Shown here: positions 56,301 through 60,299 of the stretch, piece by piece | How positions within the stretch are numbered: the first letter of the stretch is position 1 | How the letters are laid out: the number at the start of each line of letters is the position of its first letter | Source: Chinchilla lanigera | Taxonomy: Eukaryota > Chordata > Mammalia > Rodentia > Chinchillidae | Assembly (NCBI RefSeq): GCF_000276665.1 | Contig: NW_004955405.1 | Coordinates: 17,132,111 to 17,196,110 of the forward strand | Direction of reading: 5' to 3' | DNA: 64,000 nucleotides | Made by a program: the position numbers and the translations under genes | Notes under the pieces: generated by a model | What the model was told of the DNA's origin: nothing | Database searches by the model: none | Seen by the model: the letters and a program-made list of their open reading frames with translations, nothing else

Positions 56301-57071
56301 CACTGTTGCTACCTTCCTAATTCCTTGCTAAATGTCAGAATTTGTATTCTTCAAAAGCTGAAGTGGTTGTACAGCTGGGATGCATAATGAGAAATAGATA
56401 ACAATAAAGAAAAAGGAAAAAAAGTTAAACAGAAAGGTCATACTCAGAGACACGTGGACATATTACATAAACCTCACATTTATTCTTAACAGAACTTGCC
56501 ACTTTCAAAGGGGAGGAATGTTTTGTGCTAGAATTTAGAATGCTTTCACTTCTCTCTGCAAACATAAGTGGAAAACATGAAGTAGTCAGCGGAGGCAAGC
56601 CTGAGGAAAAGGAAGCACTTTGCTCCCAGTGGGATCGTCACGCTGCCTTCCTCCTGATGTATTTTCTCTCTACAAGTGGCCACACATGTTTGTGGGCTAG
56701 AAACACCTACAAATTATTTTGTAGGGACTGTGTTCCTATGACTAATGAAGCTCTGTTGCTGGTTGACACCAGATTTTTAATTCTCTCTTGTAGAAAACAA
56801 TACATCATACCATTTTCTTTGTTTTCCTCCTTCAGGAGTAGAAGAAAACAGTTTGGATAGTTTTGTTTTTGATACACTGATTCCTAAACCAATTACCCAA
56901 AGGTACTTTAACTTGTTGATGGAGCATCACAGAATTATACTCTCAGGACCAAGTGGTACTGGAAAGACCTATTTAGCAAACAAACTTGCTGAATATGTTA
57001 TAGCCAAATCTGGGAGGAAAAAAACAGAGGATGCTATTGCCACTTTCAATGTGGACCACAAGTCAAGTAAG
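2803..57071 (+). CDS. NAV3: NAV3 neuron navigator 3, internal part of a multi-exon gene (overview)
   Basis: Sixteen plus-strand exons (plus one candidate cassette) splice in frame into about 648 codons that I recognise as neuron navigator 3. Known of the family: navigators are large cytoskeleton-associated proteins, microtubule plus-end linked, acting in axon guidance and cell migration, with an N-terminal actin/microtubule-binding half and a C-terminal AAA-type ATPase. Seen here in order: Ser-rich linker (2803-14418), coiled coil (19174-37427), Ser/Lys-rich linker (41890-43766), second coiled coil (45468-46900), Ser-rich stretch, beta-rich pre-ATPase segment (52612-55661) and the Walker A exon (56836-57071). 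All junctions are GT-AG with consistent phase. The start of the gene, the Walker B part and the C-terminus lie outside the window. Paralogues NAV1 and NAV2 share the layout; NAV3 is preferred from recalled sequence, especially around [19 protein letters not shown]. Confidence 0.93.
5530..6160 (-). mobile_element. LINE-1 3' end fragment (3'UTR and ORF2 tail), antisense
   Basis: Same sequence family as 11430-12150: both share the module around attgatcaaacaatata, then ttttgggcagtttctt, then a stretch ending near agctgagtggtactccactg. Reversed, that stretch resembles the C-terminal coding end of LINE-1 ORF2, where the encoded Trp-rich tail precedes the 3'UTR. The left edge is T-rich, as expected for the poly(A) end of a minus-strand insertion. 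Heavily 5' truncated and degenerate; no intact reading frame. Boundaries are approximate. Confidence 0.65.
7392..7605 (+). repeat. 215-bp direct duplication, copy 1
   Basis: Matches 8639-8852 in the same orientation at roughly 94% by eye (about a dozen differences including one T-tract length change). Homology begins near agcaacct and ends in gataacaa. The flanks on either side do not match, so it is a discrete duplicated block and not part of a longer tandem array. Confidence 0.9.
7851..8021 (+). mobile_element. B1-type SINE
   Basis: 7SL-derived SINE with the usual landmarks: cctataatcccagcacttgg, ggctgagacaggaggattgc, the internally duplicated block ending caaagtgagctcaaggccag, and an A-rich tail. 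A short aatccta-like motif occurs on both sides and may be the target duplication. Confidence 0.9.
8639..8852 (+). repeat. 215-bp direct duplication, copy 2
   Basis: Second copy of the block at 7392-7605, about 1.25 kb downstream in the same orientation. It starts after cacagcaccag and ends at gataacaat. No LTR, poly(A) tail or terminal repeats are visible on either copy, so the mechanism is not apparent. Confidence 0.9.
10042..10230 (+). CDS. NAV3: NAV3 exon: Ser-rich linker ([20 protein letters not shown]...)
   Basis: 189 nt, starting with two bases that complete a Val codon and ending with one base of the next. Encodes [20 protein letters not shown] followed by a conserved acidic patch ([11 protein letters not shown]) and [20 protein letters not shown]-rich and CpG-bearing compared with the AT-rich introns, as expected for constrained coding DNA. 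Acceptor cttttcag, donor gtacgt. Linker region with several Ser/Arg motifs that could be phosphorylated; that is inference only. Confidence 0.95.
11511..11612 (+). mobile_element. ID SINE inserted in LINE-1
   Basis: tRNA-derived ID body (atagctcagtggtacagcac, then gagttcgattcctggcacca) with an A-rich tail. Flanked by a 9-bp target duplication aatggttat (11501-11509 and 11613-11621), so it inserted after the surrounding LINE-1 had landed. The box-B-like motif gttcgattc is intact, but this is a SINE and not a tRNA gene. Confidence 0.92.
11761..11795 (+). repeat. (TG)n(TA)n microsatellite
   Basis: A TG dinucleotide run passing directly into a TA run, inside the LINE-1 3'UTR remnant. The equivalent place in the 5.5-kb copy holds only a short TA tract (about 5776-5788), so this one has expanded. 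Confidence 0.9.
12160..12510 (+). pseudogene. LINE-1 ORF2 C-terminal fragment (right arm of the inverted insertion)
   Basis: A 62-codon open stretch at 12266-12454 includes [19 protein letters not shown] and the Trp/Cys-rich motif [19 protein letters not shown], typical of the LINE-1 ORF2 C-terminal domain. No reverse-transcriptase or endonuclease part is present. It is a dead fragment; the frame closes soon after. Orientation is opposite to the neighbouring LINE-1 arm at 11430-12150. Confidence 0.85.
13485..13568 (-). mobile_element. ID SINE, older copy
   Basis: Reverse-complement ID: tttttggtacctggaatgga, then gccaggcaggcactgtgctg and ctgagctatatccctagcc. Several substitutions relative to the young copies. 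It abuts a long GT microsatellite. Confidence 0.88.
13569..13620 (+). repeat. (GT)n(AT)n microsatellite
   Basis: About 20 GT units followed by five AT units, directly next to the 5' end of an antisense ID element. Likely length-polymorphic. Confidence 0.97.
13743..13876 (-). mobile_element. B1-type SINE, antisense
   Basis: Reverse-complement B1: gagacagggtctcattatgc, agcccaggctggcctcaaat, cagcgatcctcctggctcag, ctaagtgctgggacaacagg. T-rich left end is the former A tail. Confidence 0.92.
14366..14418 (+). CDS. NAV3: NAV3 exon: [17 protein letters not shown]
   Basis: 53 nt. The first two bases complete a Val codon with the G left by the previous exon; the exon ends in phase 0 after ...LYST. 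It encodes a Ser/Thr-rich stretch. Acceptor tttccccag behind a T-rich tract, donor gtaagt. Short, but phase arithmetic and recognisable NAV sequence on both sides support it. In navigators this Ser-rich stretch directly precedes the first coiled coil. Confidence 0.93.
15892..15993 (+). mobile_element. ID SINE
   Basis: Plus-strand ID with gactggggatatagctcagt, gcctgcctggcaagtgcaag and a tail ending in AAT repeats. No clear target duplication, and the tail ...ccccagtaccac lacks the GGTACCGG form, so it belongs to an older subfamily. Confidence 0.9.
16117..16264 (+). mobile_element. B1-type SINE, degenerate
   Basis: Diverged B1: ggtcatggcacatgcctata, ccagcaattggaaagctgag, ggctggccagggttgtacac, gactgcatagtgagagcc, A-rich end. 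An old copy. Confidence 0.8.
16369..16467 (-). mobile_element. ID SINE, young subfamily
   Basis: Reverse-complement ID starting with a long T tract, then ccggtaccgggaactgaact and ending aatccccagcccc. A 16-bp direct repeat agaaatcataaagaag lies at 16339-16354 and 16468-16483. Fourteen extra bases lie between the left repeat and the T tract. Confidence 0.93.
16740..16932 (-). mobile_element. B1-type SINE, antisense
   Basis: Reverse-complement B1 with both internal blocks visible (caggctggccttgaattcac and caggctggcctcaaacttac), then gatcctcctgcctcaacctc and gcatgcaccaccacacctgg. Flanked by a 10-bp target duplication agaaatattc (16730-16739 and 16933-16942). Confidence 0.95.
18290..18640 (+). 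other. CpG-retaining intronic island, possible regulatory element
   Basis: About nine CpGs occur in roughly 350 bp with no recognisable repeat, against a background almost free of CpG. It includes a motif at 18370-18384 (cccagagggcagcag) resembling the core half of a CTCF site. No conserved protein is recognisable in any frame. Candidate conserved noncoding element; this is inference. Confidence 0.35.
19062..19107 (+). repeat. 23-bp tandem duplication
   Basis: Two adjacent copies of a unit containing acattaaaggtataattac, about 70 bases upstream of the acceptor of the 24-nt exon. Confidence 0.9.
19174..19197 (+). CDS. NAV3: NAV3 24-nt exon (AEEKAHSE)
   Basis: Encodes exactly eight residues, AEEKAHSE, phase 0 at both ends. 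Acceptor is a long T-rich tract with a good branch-like motif (cctttaac) ending acag; donor gtaaaa. Splicing places it between ...SSLYST and [12 protein letters not shown], matching the NAV3 order as I know it. It begins the acidic/basic heptad region of the first coiled coil. Being symmetric, it could be skipped without frame loss. Confidence 0.92.
19198..22000 (+). other. NAV3 intron, 2.8 kb
   Basis: Donor gtaaaa, acceptor ttgcattcag. One MaLR-like LTR (about 19670-20052). The rest is AT-rich with no supported features. Confidence 0.85.
19670..20052 (-). mobile_element. MaLR-type solo LTR, antisense (tentative)
   Basis: On the plus strand it reads ggttacttttctctcgttgc, agacaaaatacctgac, then a mid portion with tactggctggctccaa, and ends near acaaaccataaca. 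Reversed, it starts tgttatggtttg, like the start of ERVL-MaLR LTRs, and ends with the familiar ...gacaaaatacc-complement. Same family as 48575-48955 and 50948-51260. No internal retroviral sequence is attached, and no protein is encoded. Confidence 0.55.
22001..22078 (+). CDS. NAV3: NAV3 exon: coiled coil 1 ([19 protein letters not shown]...)
   Basis: 78 nt, 26 codons, phase 0 at both ends. Encodes [20 protein letters not shown] followed by SQLSAN, with Leu/Ile/Val at heptad-like spacing. Acceptor cattcag, donor gtaagt (consensus). Part of the first NAV coiled coil, which continues into the 28418 and 37316 exons. Confidence 0.96.
22640..23010 (-). other. Unclassified interspersed segment with AATAAA on the minus strand
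   Basis: About 370 bases with higher GC than the flanks. Read on the minus strand it is open for 120 codons (22639-23001), none resembling a known protein, and ends near a polyadenylation-like signal (complement of tttatt at 22668-22673). Could be the end of an old retroelement or LTR. I do not recognise it. Confidence 0.3.
24786..24950 (+). mobile_element. B1-type SINE
   Basis: Well-preserved B1 (cctgtaatcccagcacttgg, gaggcaggaggattgttgca, tgggctacaaagtgagctca). Flanked by target duplications aaaaggggcaatgg (24772-24785) and the same with one extra G (24951-24965). Confidence 0.96.
25774..25820 (+). repeat. (GATA)n microsatellite
   Basis: About 11-12 uninterrupted GATA/TAGA units. Likely polymorphic. 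Confidence 0.97.
26965..27060 (+). repeat. GA-rich purine tract
   Basis: Imperfect purine-rich run of GAGA/AGGA-like units, almost free of pyrimidines on this strand. Low-complexity sequence. Confidence 0.85.
28418..28501 (+). CDS. NAV3: NAV3 exon: coiled coil 1 ([18 protein letters not shown]...)
   Basis: 84 nt, 28 codons, phase 0 at both ends. Encodes [20 protein letters not shown] then LTMTAEQK. Acceptor ttcacag, donor gtacgt. Continues the helix begun in the 22001 exon; heptad hydrophobics (Leu, Val, Phe, Leu, Met, Leu) are visible. Confidence 0.96.
29127..29347 (+). mobile_element. B1-type SINE with partial internal re-duplication
   Basis: B1 body (aggtgtggtgacgcacacct, gaggctgaggcaggaggatc), followed after the usual ctgtctcaaaaagac by another partial copy of the 3' segment (accagcctgga ... 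cagcctgaactgcc), then about 30 A. Target duplication aaaagacaggat at 29115-29126 and 29348-29359. Confidence 0.93.
30705..30870 (+). repeat. 63-66 bp minisatellite, about 2.7 units
   Basis: Diverged tandem units each with gcataattca-type starts (30711, 30774, and gtatgattca at 30840), a middle aacagtagat and an end gcaat(a/t)ta. The frame stays open across them, giving a 21-22 residue periodicity, but no protein function is recognised. Confidence 0.85.
32148..32244 (+). mobile_element. ID SINE, young, perfect TSD
   Basis: Plus-strand ID (ggggctggggatttagctca, gcctgcctggcaagtgcaag, gttcggttcccggtactgga). An exact 18-bp target duplication agaaatatgacgatacaa lies at 32130-32147 and 32245-32262, indicating a recent insertion. 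Confidence 0.98.
33231..33320 (-). mobile_element. ID SINE, older copy
   Basis: Reverse-complement ID with long T tract, ggtaccgagaattgaactca, attgccaggcaggcattgcg, ctgagctatactcccagctc. Flanks ttcataactta / ttcataagtta look like a decayed target duplication. Confidence 0.92.
33449..33479. other. Perfect 12-bp inverted repeat (hairpin)
   Basis: gccattcatggt, 7-base loop catcatt, then accatgaatggc. The stem is perfect. No further pairing extends beyond it by eye, so it is shorter than a typical pre-miRNA. Confidence 0.85.
35031..35137 (-). mobile_element. ID SINE, young subfamily
   Basis: T tract, then ttccgtaccgggaaccgaac, ctcacgaccttgcgcttgcg and aatccccagcccc. Flanking repeats cccgttttgttcctt (35016-35030) and tcctgttttgttcctt (35139-35154) are an almost exact target duplication. 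Confidence 0.95.
36067..36168 (-). mobile_element. ID SINE, young subfamily, small internal deletion
   Basis: Like its neighbours but reads accgggaactcacgacc, lacking a few bases of the usual gaaccgaactcacg. Target duplication tgatggaaatgt at 36055-36066 and 36169-36180. Confidence 0.96.
36559..36649 (-). mobile_element. ID SINE, young subfamily
   Basis: Reverse-complement ID with GTT-rich tail, ccggtaccgggaattgaact, and aatccccagcccc. Exact 16-bp target duplication taataaaatgacattt at 36543-36558 and 36650-36665. Confidence 0.97.
36895..37017 (+). mobile_element. ID SINE, young, (AAAAT)n tail
   Basis: Plus-strand ID ending cccagtaccggagaaaaaac and a tail that has grown into an AAAAT/AAATA microsatellite. 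Target duplication aaaatgaacaatgtg with one mismatch on the right (…aacgatgtg). It sits about 300 bases upstream of the 37316 exon acceptor. Confidence 0.95.
37316..37427 (+). CDS. NAV3: NAV3 exon: end of coiled coil 1 ([20 protein letters not shown]...)
   Basis: 112 nt, phase 0 in, one base out. Encodes [20 protein letters not shown] followed by [17 protein letters not shown]. The first 28 residues or so keep the heptad pattern; the Gly/Pro-rich end stops the helix. Acceptor ttccacag, donor gtatac. The leftover G joins AT at 41890 to give Asp. Confidence 0.96.
40357..40456 (+). repeat. 50-bp tandem duplication, two units
   Basis: Adjacent copies beginning aatgatcaatggatatttta and aatgatcaagggatatttta, with few differences. 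AT-rich. Confidence 0.9.
40560..40645 (+). repeat. TA/TG-rich degenerate microsatellite
   Basis: Run of imperfect tatgtata / tatatgca units. Confidence 0.85.
41890..42011 (+). CDS. NAV3: NAV3 exon: Ser-rich linker ending in a lysine cluster
   Basis: 122 nt. The first two bases complete Asp; then [32 protein letters not shown], six consecutive Lys and NW, ending in phase 0. Acceptor tttgtag, donor gtaagc. The hexalysine run follows a serine-rich stretch and precedes the microexon junction. It may be a nuclear-localisation-like or lipid/cytoskeleton-binding basic patch; that is inference. Confidence 0.96.
42012..42894 (+). other. NAV3 intron, 0.9 kb, before the microexon
   Basis: Donor gtaagc. 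The 3' end is pyrimidine-rich with tttcatgtttctgcaag, putting a TGC three to six bases before the acceptor junction. A TTTG/GTTTT simple repeat lies at about 42470-42500 and a GATGAT run near 42250-42310. Confidence 0.85.
42895..42915 (+). CDS. NAV3: NAV3 21-nt microexon (VNSRGSE)
   Basis: Encodes seven residues, VNSRGSE, phase 0 on both sides, between ...KKNW and [12 protein letters not shown]3 isoforms with and without these residues are what I recall for the mammalian gene. Acceptor ctgcaag, donor gtgaat (weak, lacking the +5 G). The TGC just upstream of the AG is the arrangement described for neuronal microexons activated by SRRM4/nSR100. Too short to be found by open-frame methods; identified by splicing the neighbours. 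Confidence 0.88.
42916..43593 (+). other. NAV3 intron, 0.7 kb, after the microexon
   Basis: Donor gtgaat, acceptor cttcttccag. No repeats recognised in the whole intron, which is notable here. The minus strand is open for 244 codons from 43745 down to 43011, spanning this intron and most of the next exon, with no recognisable protein. Confidence 0.8.
43594..43766 (+). CDS. NAV3: NAV3 exon: basic/Ser linker ([20 protein letters not shown]...)
   Basis: 173 nt, phase 0 in, two bases out. Encodes [20 protein letters not shown], then [20 protein letters not shown] and a Ser-rich tail. A basic patch followed by acidic and SP-containing stretches. Acceptor tcttccag, donor gtaagt. The GC left at the end can join either G at 44032 (cassette) or G at 45468 to make Ala. 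Confidence 0.96.
44032..44097 (+). CDS. NAV3: NAV3 candidate 66-nt cassette exon (…[16 protein letters not shown]…)
   Basis: 66 nt with phase 2 at both ends, so inclusion adds 22 residues without breaking frame. The insert starts SAL, continues [18 protein letters not shown] and ends with Arg completed by the next exon, giving ...SASA-[22 aa][10 protein letters not shown]. It has a good pyrimidine tract, a branch-like tctaac, acceptor catgcag, and donor gtaaaa. The peptide is basic, Trp/Pro-containing and looks constrained. I recall similar WPPKK-type sequence at the corresponding place in navigator paralogues, but cannot confirm that here. Probably an alternative exon; not assumed in the main splice. 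Confidence 0.78.
44447..44613 (+). mobile_element. B1-type SINE
   Basis: ctgtaatcccagcacttggg, ctgctgtgagttcgaggcca, gcctgggctgcaaagtgagt, ccctgtctcaaaaagac and an A-rich tail. Several substitutions; no clean target duplication. Confidence 0.92.
45468..45621 (+). CDS. NAV3: NAV3 exon: coiled coil 2 ([20 protein letters not shown]...)
   Basis: 154 nt: one base completes Ala (or Arg after the cassette), then 51 codons ending phase 0. Encodes [40 protein letters not shown] and [11 protein letters not shown], a strong heptad pattern. Acceptor tttcttcag, donor gtcagt. Second coiled coil, continuing in the next exon. Confidence 0.97.
45622..46859 (+). other. NAV3 intron, 1.2 kb
   Basis: Donor gtcagt, acceptor cccataacag. 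One old ID SINE (46545-46625). Otherwise unremarkable. Confidence 0.85.
46545..46625 (+). mobile_element. ID SINE, old copy
   Basis: ggctgggagtacagctcagt, gtagagcattgcccagcaca, gttctattcccagcaccgca. Diverged and short-tailed. Confidence 0.82.
46860..47034 (+). CDS. NAV3: NAV3 exon: end of coiled coil 2 and Ser-rich linker
   Basis: 175 nt, phase 0 in, one base out. Encodes [20 protein letters not shown] (helix end), then [20 protein letters not shown] and [19 protein letters not shown] polyserine run separates the coiled coil from the ATPase module. Acceptor cataacag, donor gtgatt (weak). Joining its G with AT at 52612 gives Asp and continues ILLDDAGD. Confidence 0.96.
48575..48955 (-). mobile_element. 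MaLR-type solo LTR, antisense (tentative)
   Basis: Shares agacaaaatacctgag, a T-rich tttatttcagctcccaactt block, catcagctggctccaaga and an end like taaaagccataacacc with the 19.7-kb element. Reversed, it would begin with a tgttatgg-type terminus. Diverged, no coding capacity. Confidence 0.5.
49140..49770 (-). mobile_element. LINE-1 3'UTR modules, about three head-to-tail partial copies
   Basis: Three adjacent stretches (about 49190-49310, 49365-49580, 49660-49770) each repeat the sequence order seen in the 5.5- and 11.4-kb LINE-1 tails: an A-rich start, gctacagaatttcaaaa-like, taacaatggttgttatac-like and, in the middle copies, a gattgatcaaacaa-like motif. A 19-A run separates the first two. 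Family assignment is by that shared order only. Confidence 0.55.
49981..50096 (-). mobile_element. ID SINE, young subfamily
   Basis: Long T-rich tail, ttccggtaccgggaaccgaa, cttgccaggcagatgctgtg and aatccctagccc. Target duplication cgttgaaaatgtaccttct (49962-49980) and cgttgaaaatgtacattct (50097-50115), one mismatch. Confidence 0.97.
50523..50712 (-). mobile_element. B1-ID composite SINE, antisense, old
   Basis: Left part (50523-50604) is a diverged reverse-complement ID (tagggactgaatcccgagtg ... ccactgagctataactgcag). The right part (50605-50712) is a diverged reverse-complement B1 (ttgagacagagtttgaccag, cattcagcctcccaagtggc). On the minus strand the order is B1 then ID, as in the known B1-dID family of non-murid rodents. 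Confidence 0.7.
50948..51260 (-). mobile_element. MaLR-type LTR fragment, antisense (tentative)
   Basis: Starts tattagtcagctttcttgcc and continues acacaataccaaag, gaagaggtttaatctgactc, catagtttcagagga, the reverse-complement pattern of MST/THE-like LTR 3' ends. The other end fades into unrelated sequence, so it is probably partial. Confidence 0.55.
51570..51720 (-). mobile_element. Possible LINE-1 3' tail, antisense
   Basis: T-rich start (tttattttattttttta-like) followed by gtacatggttgtagtacata and a C-rich ttcccacccttccctccacc. Reversed this is a G-rich stretch followed by an A-rich end, as in many rodent LINE-1 3'UTRs. It does not match the other LINE-1 tails in the window, so low confidence. 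Confidence 0.35.
52612..52709 (+). CDS. NAV3: NAV3 exon: pre-ATPase segment ([20 protein letters not shown]...)
   Basis: 98 nt; two bases complete Asp, then 32 codons ending phase 0. Encodes [20 protein letters not shown] followed by [12 protein letters not shown], a beta-strand-like stretch starting a folded domain placed just before the AAA module in navigators. Acceptor gatag with a weak pyrimidine tract, donor gtattt. Confidence 0.95.
52710..55129 (+). other. NAV3 intron, 2.4 kb
   Basis: Donor gtattt, acceptor tctggttaag. A region at about 53720-54030 (gaggctaacaaagtccaagt ... tcctcacactgagtagtatt) looks like a degenerate old interspersed repeat, family unknown. No exons. Confidence 0.8.
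55130..55225 (+). CDS. NAV3: NAV3 exon: [20 protein letters not shown]...
   Basis: 96 nt, 32 codons, phase 0 both ends. Encodes [20 protein letters not shown] then [12 protein letters not shown]. The [11 protein letters not shown] stretch superficially resembles a P-loop but lacks GxxxxGK[ST]; the real Walker A is in the 56836 exon. It belongs to the ubiquitin-like/beta-rich domain before the ATPase. Acceptor ggttaag, unusually purine-containing; donor gtcagt. Confidence 0.96.
55226..55492 (+). other. NAV3 short intron, 267 nt
   Basis: Donor gtcagt, acceptor gtactctttcag. Apart from the microexon region it is the shortest intron in the window, and repeat-free. Confidence 0.92.
55493..55661 (+). 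CDS. NAV3: NAV3 exon: [20 protein letters not shown]...
   Basis: 169 nt, phase 0 in, one base out. Encodes [40 protein letters not shown] and [16 protein letters not shown]. Completes the pre-ATPase domain. Acceptor ctctttcag, donor gtaaaa. The final G joins GA at 56836 to form Gly. Confidence 0.97.
55662..56835 (+). other. NAV3 intron, 1.2 kb
   Basis: Donor gtaaaa, acceptor cctccttcag. No repeats or exons recognised. Confidence 0.85.
56836..57071 (+). CDS. NAV3: NAV3 exon: start of AAA ATPase with Walker A
   Basis: 236 nt; two bases complete Gly, then 78 codons ending phase 0 with ...HKSSK. Encodes [20 protein letters not shown], a helix [20 protein letters not shown] and the ATP-binding loop GPSGTGKT followed by [15 protein letters not shown]. 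This matches the Walker A consensus GxxxxGK[ST] with no key residue changed. The Walker B acidic residues and sensor motifs lie in later exons beyond the window. Acceptor cttcag, donor gtaagt. Confidence 0.97.
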
Positions 57072-58248
57072 GTAAGTCACAGAGTCCTAAGTGAACAGCT
57101 GCTGTTTATCCACAAGCATCGTAAGTAATCAAGTTTTAAGGTTCTATGACACTTCCATATGGTACATGGAAAAATATCTATCTCTTCACTAAACCTGTAA
57201 TCTGGTAAGGGAACAAATTTTGCTTTATAATTTGGAGAAAGATGCTGTTTTCAGTAATAATCAGTTATCAGGTATTCTATAAGGCAGTGGGATAATATGA
57301 AATAAAACAACAGAGCCCTTGGCTGGTTTTTCGTAGATAACCATTTAGGATGTATTAGAGTAGAAAGATGTATGCACAGTGCTATGGGAGACACAGGAAA
57401 AAATAACTCTACCTCAAGTAATCAAGGTTTTATAAAAAGATACTACTTGGTCTGAGTGTCAATAGATAAATGAAAATTAACTGGGACTTTGCAACCGTGG
57501 AAATCTGATGATAATTAAAATATTCTAAGATCTCAGCAATTTGCTTATGTCCCAGCTCTATAAGAATTATGTTTAGGAACCGAACAGTGTCGGTTTCACC
57601 ACCTACCTTGATCTAGTGTGCCACATTTATCAGTCTGGACAGTCATATTTTACAGCCTTTATAAGGACTATAAAACCTACCCAGTGAATTTCTACATACT
57701 GAGTAAAATAAAGAAATCTAAGAAAGGAGATCAATATGGGATACTGGTTCCTAACAGTAAACTAATTTTACTAGTTATGTTTATAAAACTCTGAGTCAAT
57801 GCCACCTAAGGTTTTCCTGAGAAACCTTAACTGTTACAAGCAATATCCCGAGGGGATTCCAGTAATAATGAGGCATACTACTTTTTAAAAAAAATAATCT
57901 GGGTAGATGATCTAAAGTGATGCATTATCTCAGGAATGTCAGGTCTGCACATTTTCAGGAATAAATGTGATCTCAAACTTGTTGAATTCTTGAAATAAAC
58001 CTGACATAGAACATATTGAAGAAAAGATTCTTAGTGTGGTAGTTCACTTTGTCTTTAATGCTGACTAGTTGTGGTATTTAGGGTACATTACTGAATTTGC
58101 TTGTGCTTTTATTCTGTTTTCTCATCTGCCTAATGTAGTAAAATAAGATTGTTTTGAGGACTAAATAAGTGTATCTGTGTGTGTGTGTTTGTGAGAGAGA
58201 GAGACAGAGAGACAGAGAGAAAAAGAGAGAGGCACAAGTAACAAGCAG

Positions 58249-58403
58249 AGCCAGGTGTGGTGGCTCACACCTATAATCTCAGCACCTGAGAGGCTGAAGC
58301 AGGAGGATTGCTGAGAGTTCAAGGACAGCCTTGGTTACAAAGTGAGTACAAGGTGAGCATGAAGTGCATAGCAAAATCCTGTCTCAAAAAGACAAAAAAA
58401 AAA
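58249..58403 (+). mobile_element. B1-type SINE, cut by the gap
   Basis: ccaggtgtggtggctcacac, gaggctgaagcaggaggatt, ttggttacaaagtgagtaca, ending in an A run that enters the N gap. Nearly identical to the copy after the gap. Confidence 0.93.
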
Positions 58404-58503
58404 NNNNNNNNNNNNNNNNNNNNNNNNNNNNNNNNNNNNNNNNNNNNNNNNNNNNNNNNNNNNNNNNNNNNNNNNNNNNNNNNNNNNNNNNNNNNNNNNN
58501 NNN
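58404..58503. other. Assembly gap, 100 N
   Basis: Exactly 100 undetermined bases, the usual placeholder for a gap of unknown length. It follows a poly(A) run and is flanked by duplicated sequence. Confidence 0.99.
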
Positions 58504-58638
58504 TCTCATCTGCCTAATGTAGTAAAATAAGATTGTTTTGAGGACTAAATAAGTGTATCTGTGTGTGTGTGTTTGTGAGAGAGAGAGAGAGAGAGAAAGA
58601 GACAGAGAGAAAAAGAGAGAGGCACAAGTAACAAGCAC

Positions 58639-58801
58639 AGCCAGGTGTGGTGGCTCACACCTGTAATCTCAGCACTGAGAGGCTGAAGCAGGAGGATTGC
58701 TGTGAGTTCAAGGAGAGCCTTGGTTACAAAGTGAGTACAAGGTGAGCGTGAAGTGCATAGCAAAATCCTGTCTCAAAAAGACAAAAAAAAGAAAAACAAA
58801 A
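58639..58801 (+). mobile_element. B1-type SINE, copy after the gap
   Basis: Same element as 58249-58403 with only a few differences (for example ctgtgagttc here versus ctgagagttc before). Likely the same genomic copy represented twice. Confidence 0.93.
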
Positions 58802-58966
58802 ACTCAAGCACAGTATAAAAGTATAGGGTGTACCTGTATTCATTAATTACATGCTAATTACATGTTAAACACACACACACAACCCTATGATCAAAATTGC
58901 CTTGCATGTTTTCTTCAAAAGAACAATGACAGAACATAACAGAACGCCTCAAAAGTTAAATAAATG

Positions 58967-59060
58967 TGGGGCTGGGGATTTAGCTCAGAGGCAAAAGCGC
59001 CTGCCTGGCAAGTGCAAGGTCGTGAGTTCGGTTCCTGGTACCGGAGAAAAACCAAAAAAA
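58967..59060 (+). mobile_element. ID SINE, young, perfect TSD
   Basis: gctggggatttagctcagag, gcctgcctggcaagtgcaag, gttcctggtaccggagaaaa and an A tail. Exact 16-bp target duplication aaaagttaaataaatg at 58951-58966 and 59061-59076. Confidence 0.98.
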
Positions 59061-59636
59061 AAAAGTTAAATAAATGCAACCCACGCATTCTGAATATTTC
59101 CTTGAAACTCAGCACTATATTATTAAAATGTGGTTGAATCACTACTTGTCACTTCAACTAAAGGGACATAAAACCTGAGGTAGAACATTCGATTCTTCTC
59201 TGAGCCAAGTTAAAAGAACACAGTTGTTAGCATTAGGTTTCATATTTAATTCCTCTTGTGATCATATCTCATATCTTTACATAAGAAACTTTTAAAACAA
59301 TTTATTTTGTTTTCAGCAAAAAAGAGAGAGAGAGAAAATAGATGAAAGGATTGAAGTCTCTTAGATATTCTTGTGATCTTATTTGGTTTTCCCTTAATGT
59401 TGATTTACAAGAACTCTATACAACTTCTTTAATTAAGAAGAAAGGTGGTTAGAAGAGTGAAATTGTTTTGTCAGAGGGAACCAAGGCATTTTGATAAAAT
59501 TGATCACTTAAAACCAGTGTTTAAATTAAATACATGTAGTTGCACTTTGAACCTCATTAGGATGTAATCTGATGCACTAAAATAAAATCTACTTTTCATT
59601 AGTTACAAAAGGCATCTCCCCTTAAGATCTATTACC

Positions 59637-59690
59637 TATATAATATATATGTGTGTGTGCATATATATATGTTTACATATATATTTCAGT
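59637..59690 (+). repeat. TA/TG microsatellite
   Basis: atataatatatatgtgtgtg-type run followed by further tatata units. Confidence 0.9.
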
Positions 59691-60299
59691 TTTAAAAAGT
59701 TTTAATGCTTAGAGATAGTCTTAATAATGTTACATGACTAGGCTTTTATAGTTTTAATTATATATTTGTAGCATTCTTAGCATCTTCTGCTTTTATGAAA
59801 AATAACATGATCTGTGTGCCATTATTAAGGAAGTTCACTTGTTGTTACAAAATAATGAGCAAGAAAGCATTACCAGGAGTGTTTGAATGAAACTAATGAT
59901 GCTAAGAAGCAGCAATAGGAAGAAACCTATGGAAAAATCACCCAGCATCCATCACTGAGAAAGCACAAGATACCACTGAAAATGTTTATTGCCTCTTTAT
60001 GGTTGTTAGATATGAATGAACTGTCGGTAACGCTGGATAAATAGCCATTGCCAGAGAATTTGACTAATTCTTTCCAAATGACAAAAAAAAAAAATCCACA
60101 TGTTGTTTGCTTATTTTTGGAATTGGAGTGGGTATAAGCGAAGATGATATAAACAGGAGGGGATGACAAGTTGAGATTTTATTAGAGATGGCTGCTAACA
60201 GTATGGATTTATTAAAATAAAATGAAAATGAGACATGAAATAGTGAGTGCTTGCCCAAGAAAATGGAGCTGTATGATTGTTGATGTGCCTTGGGCTGTG

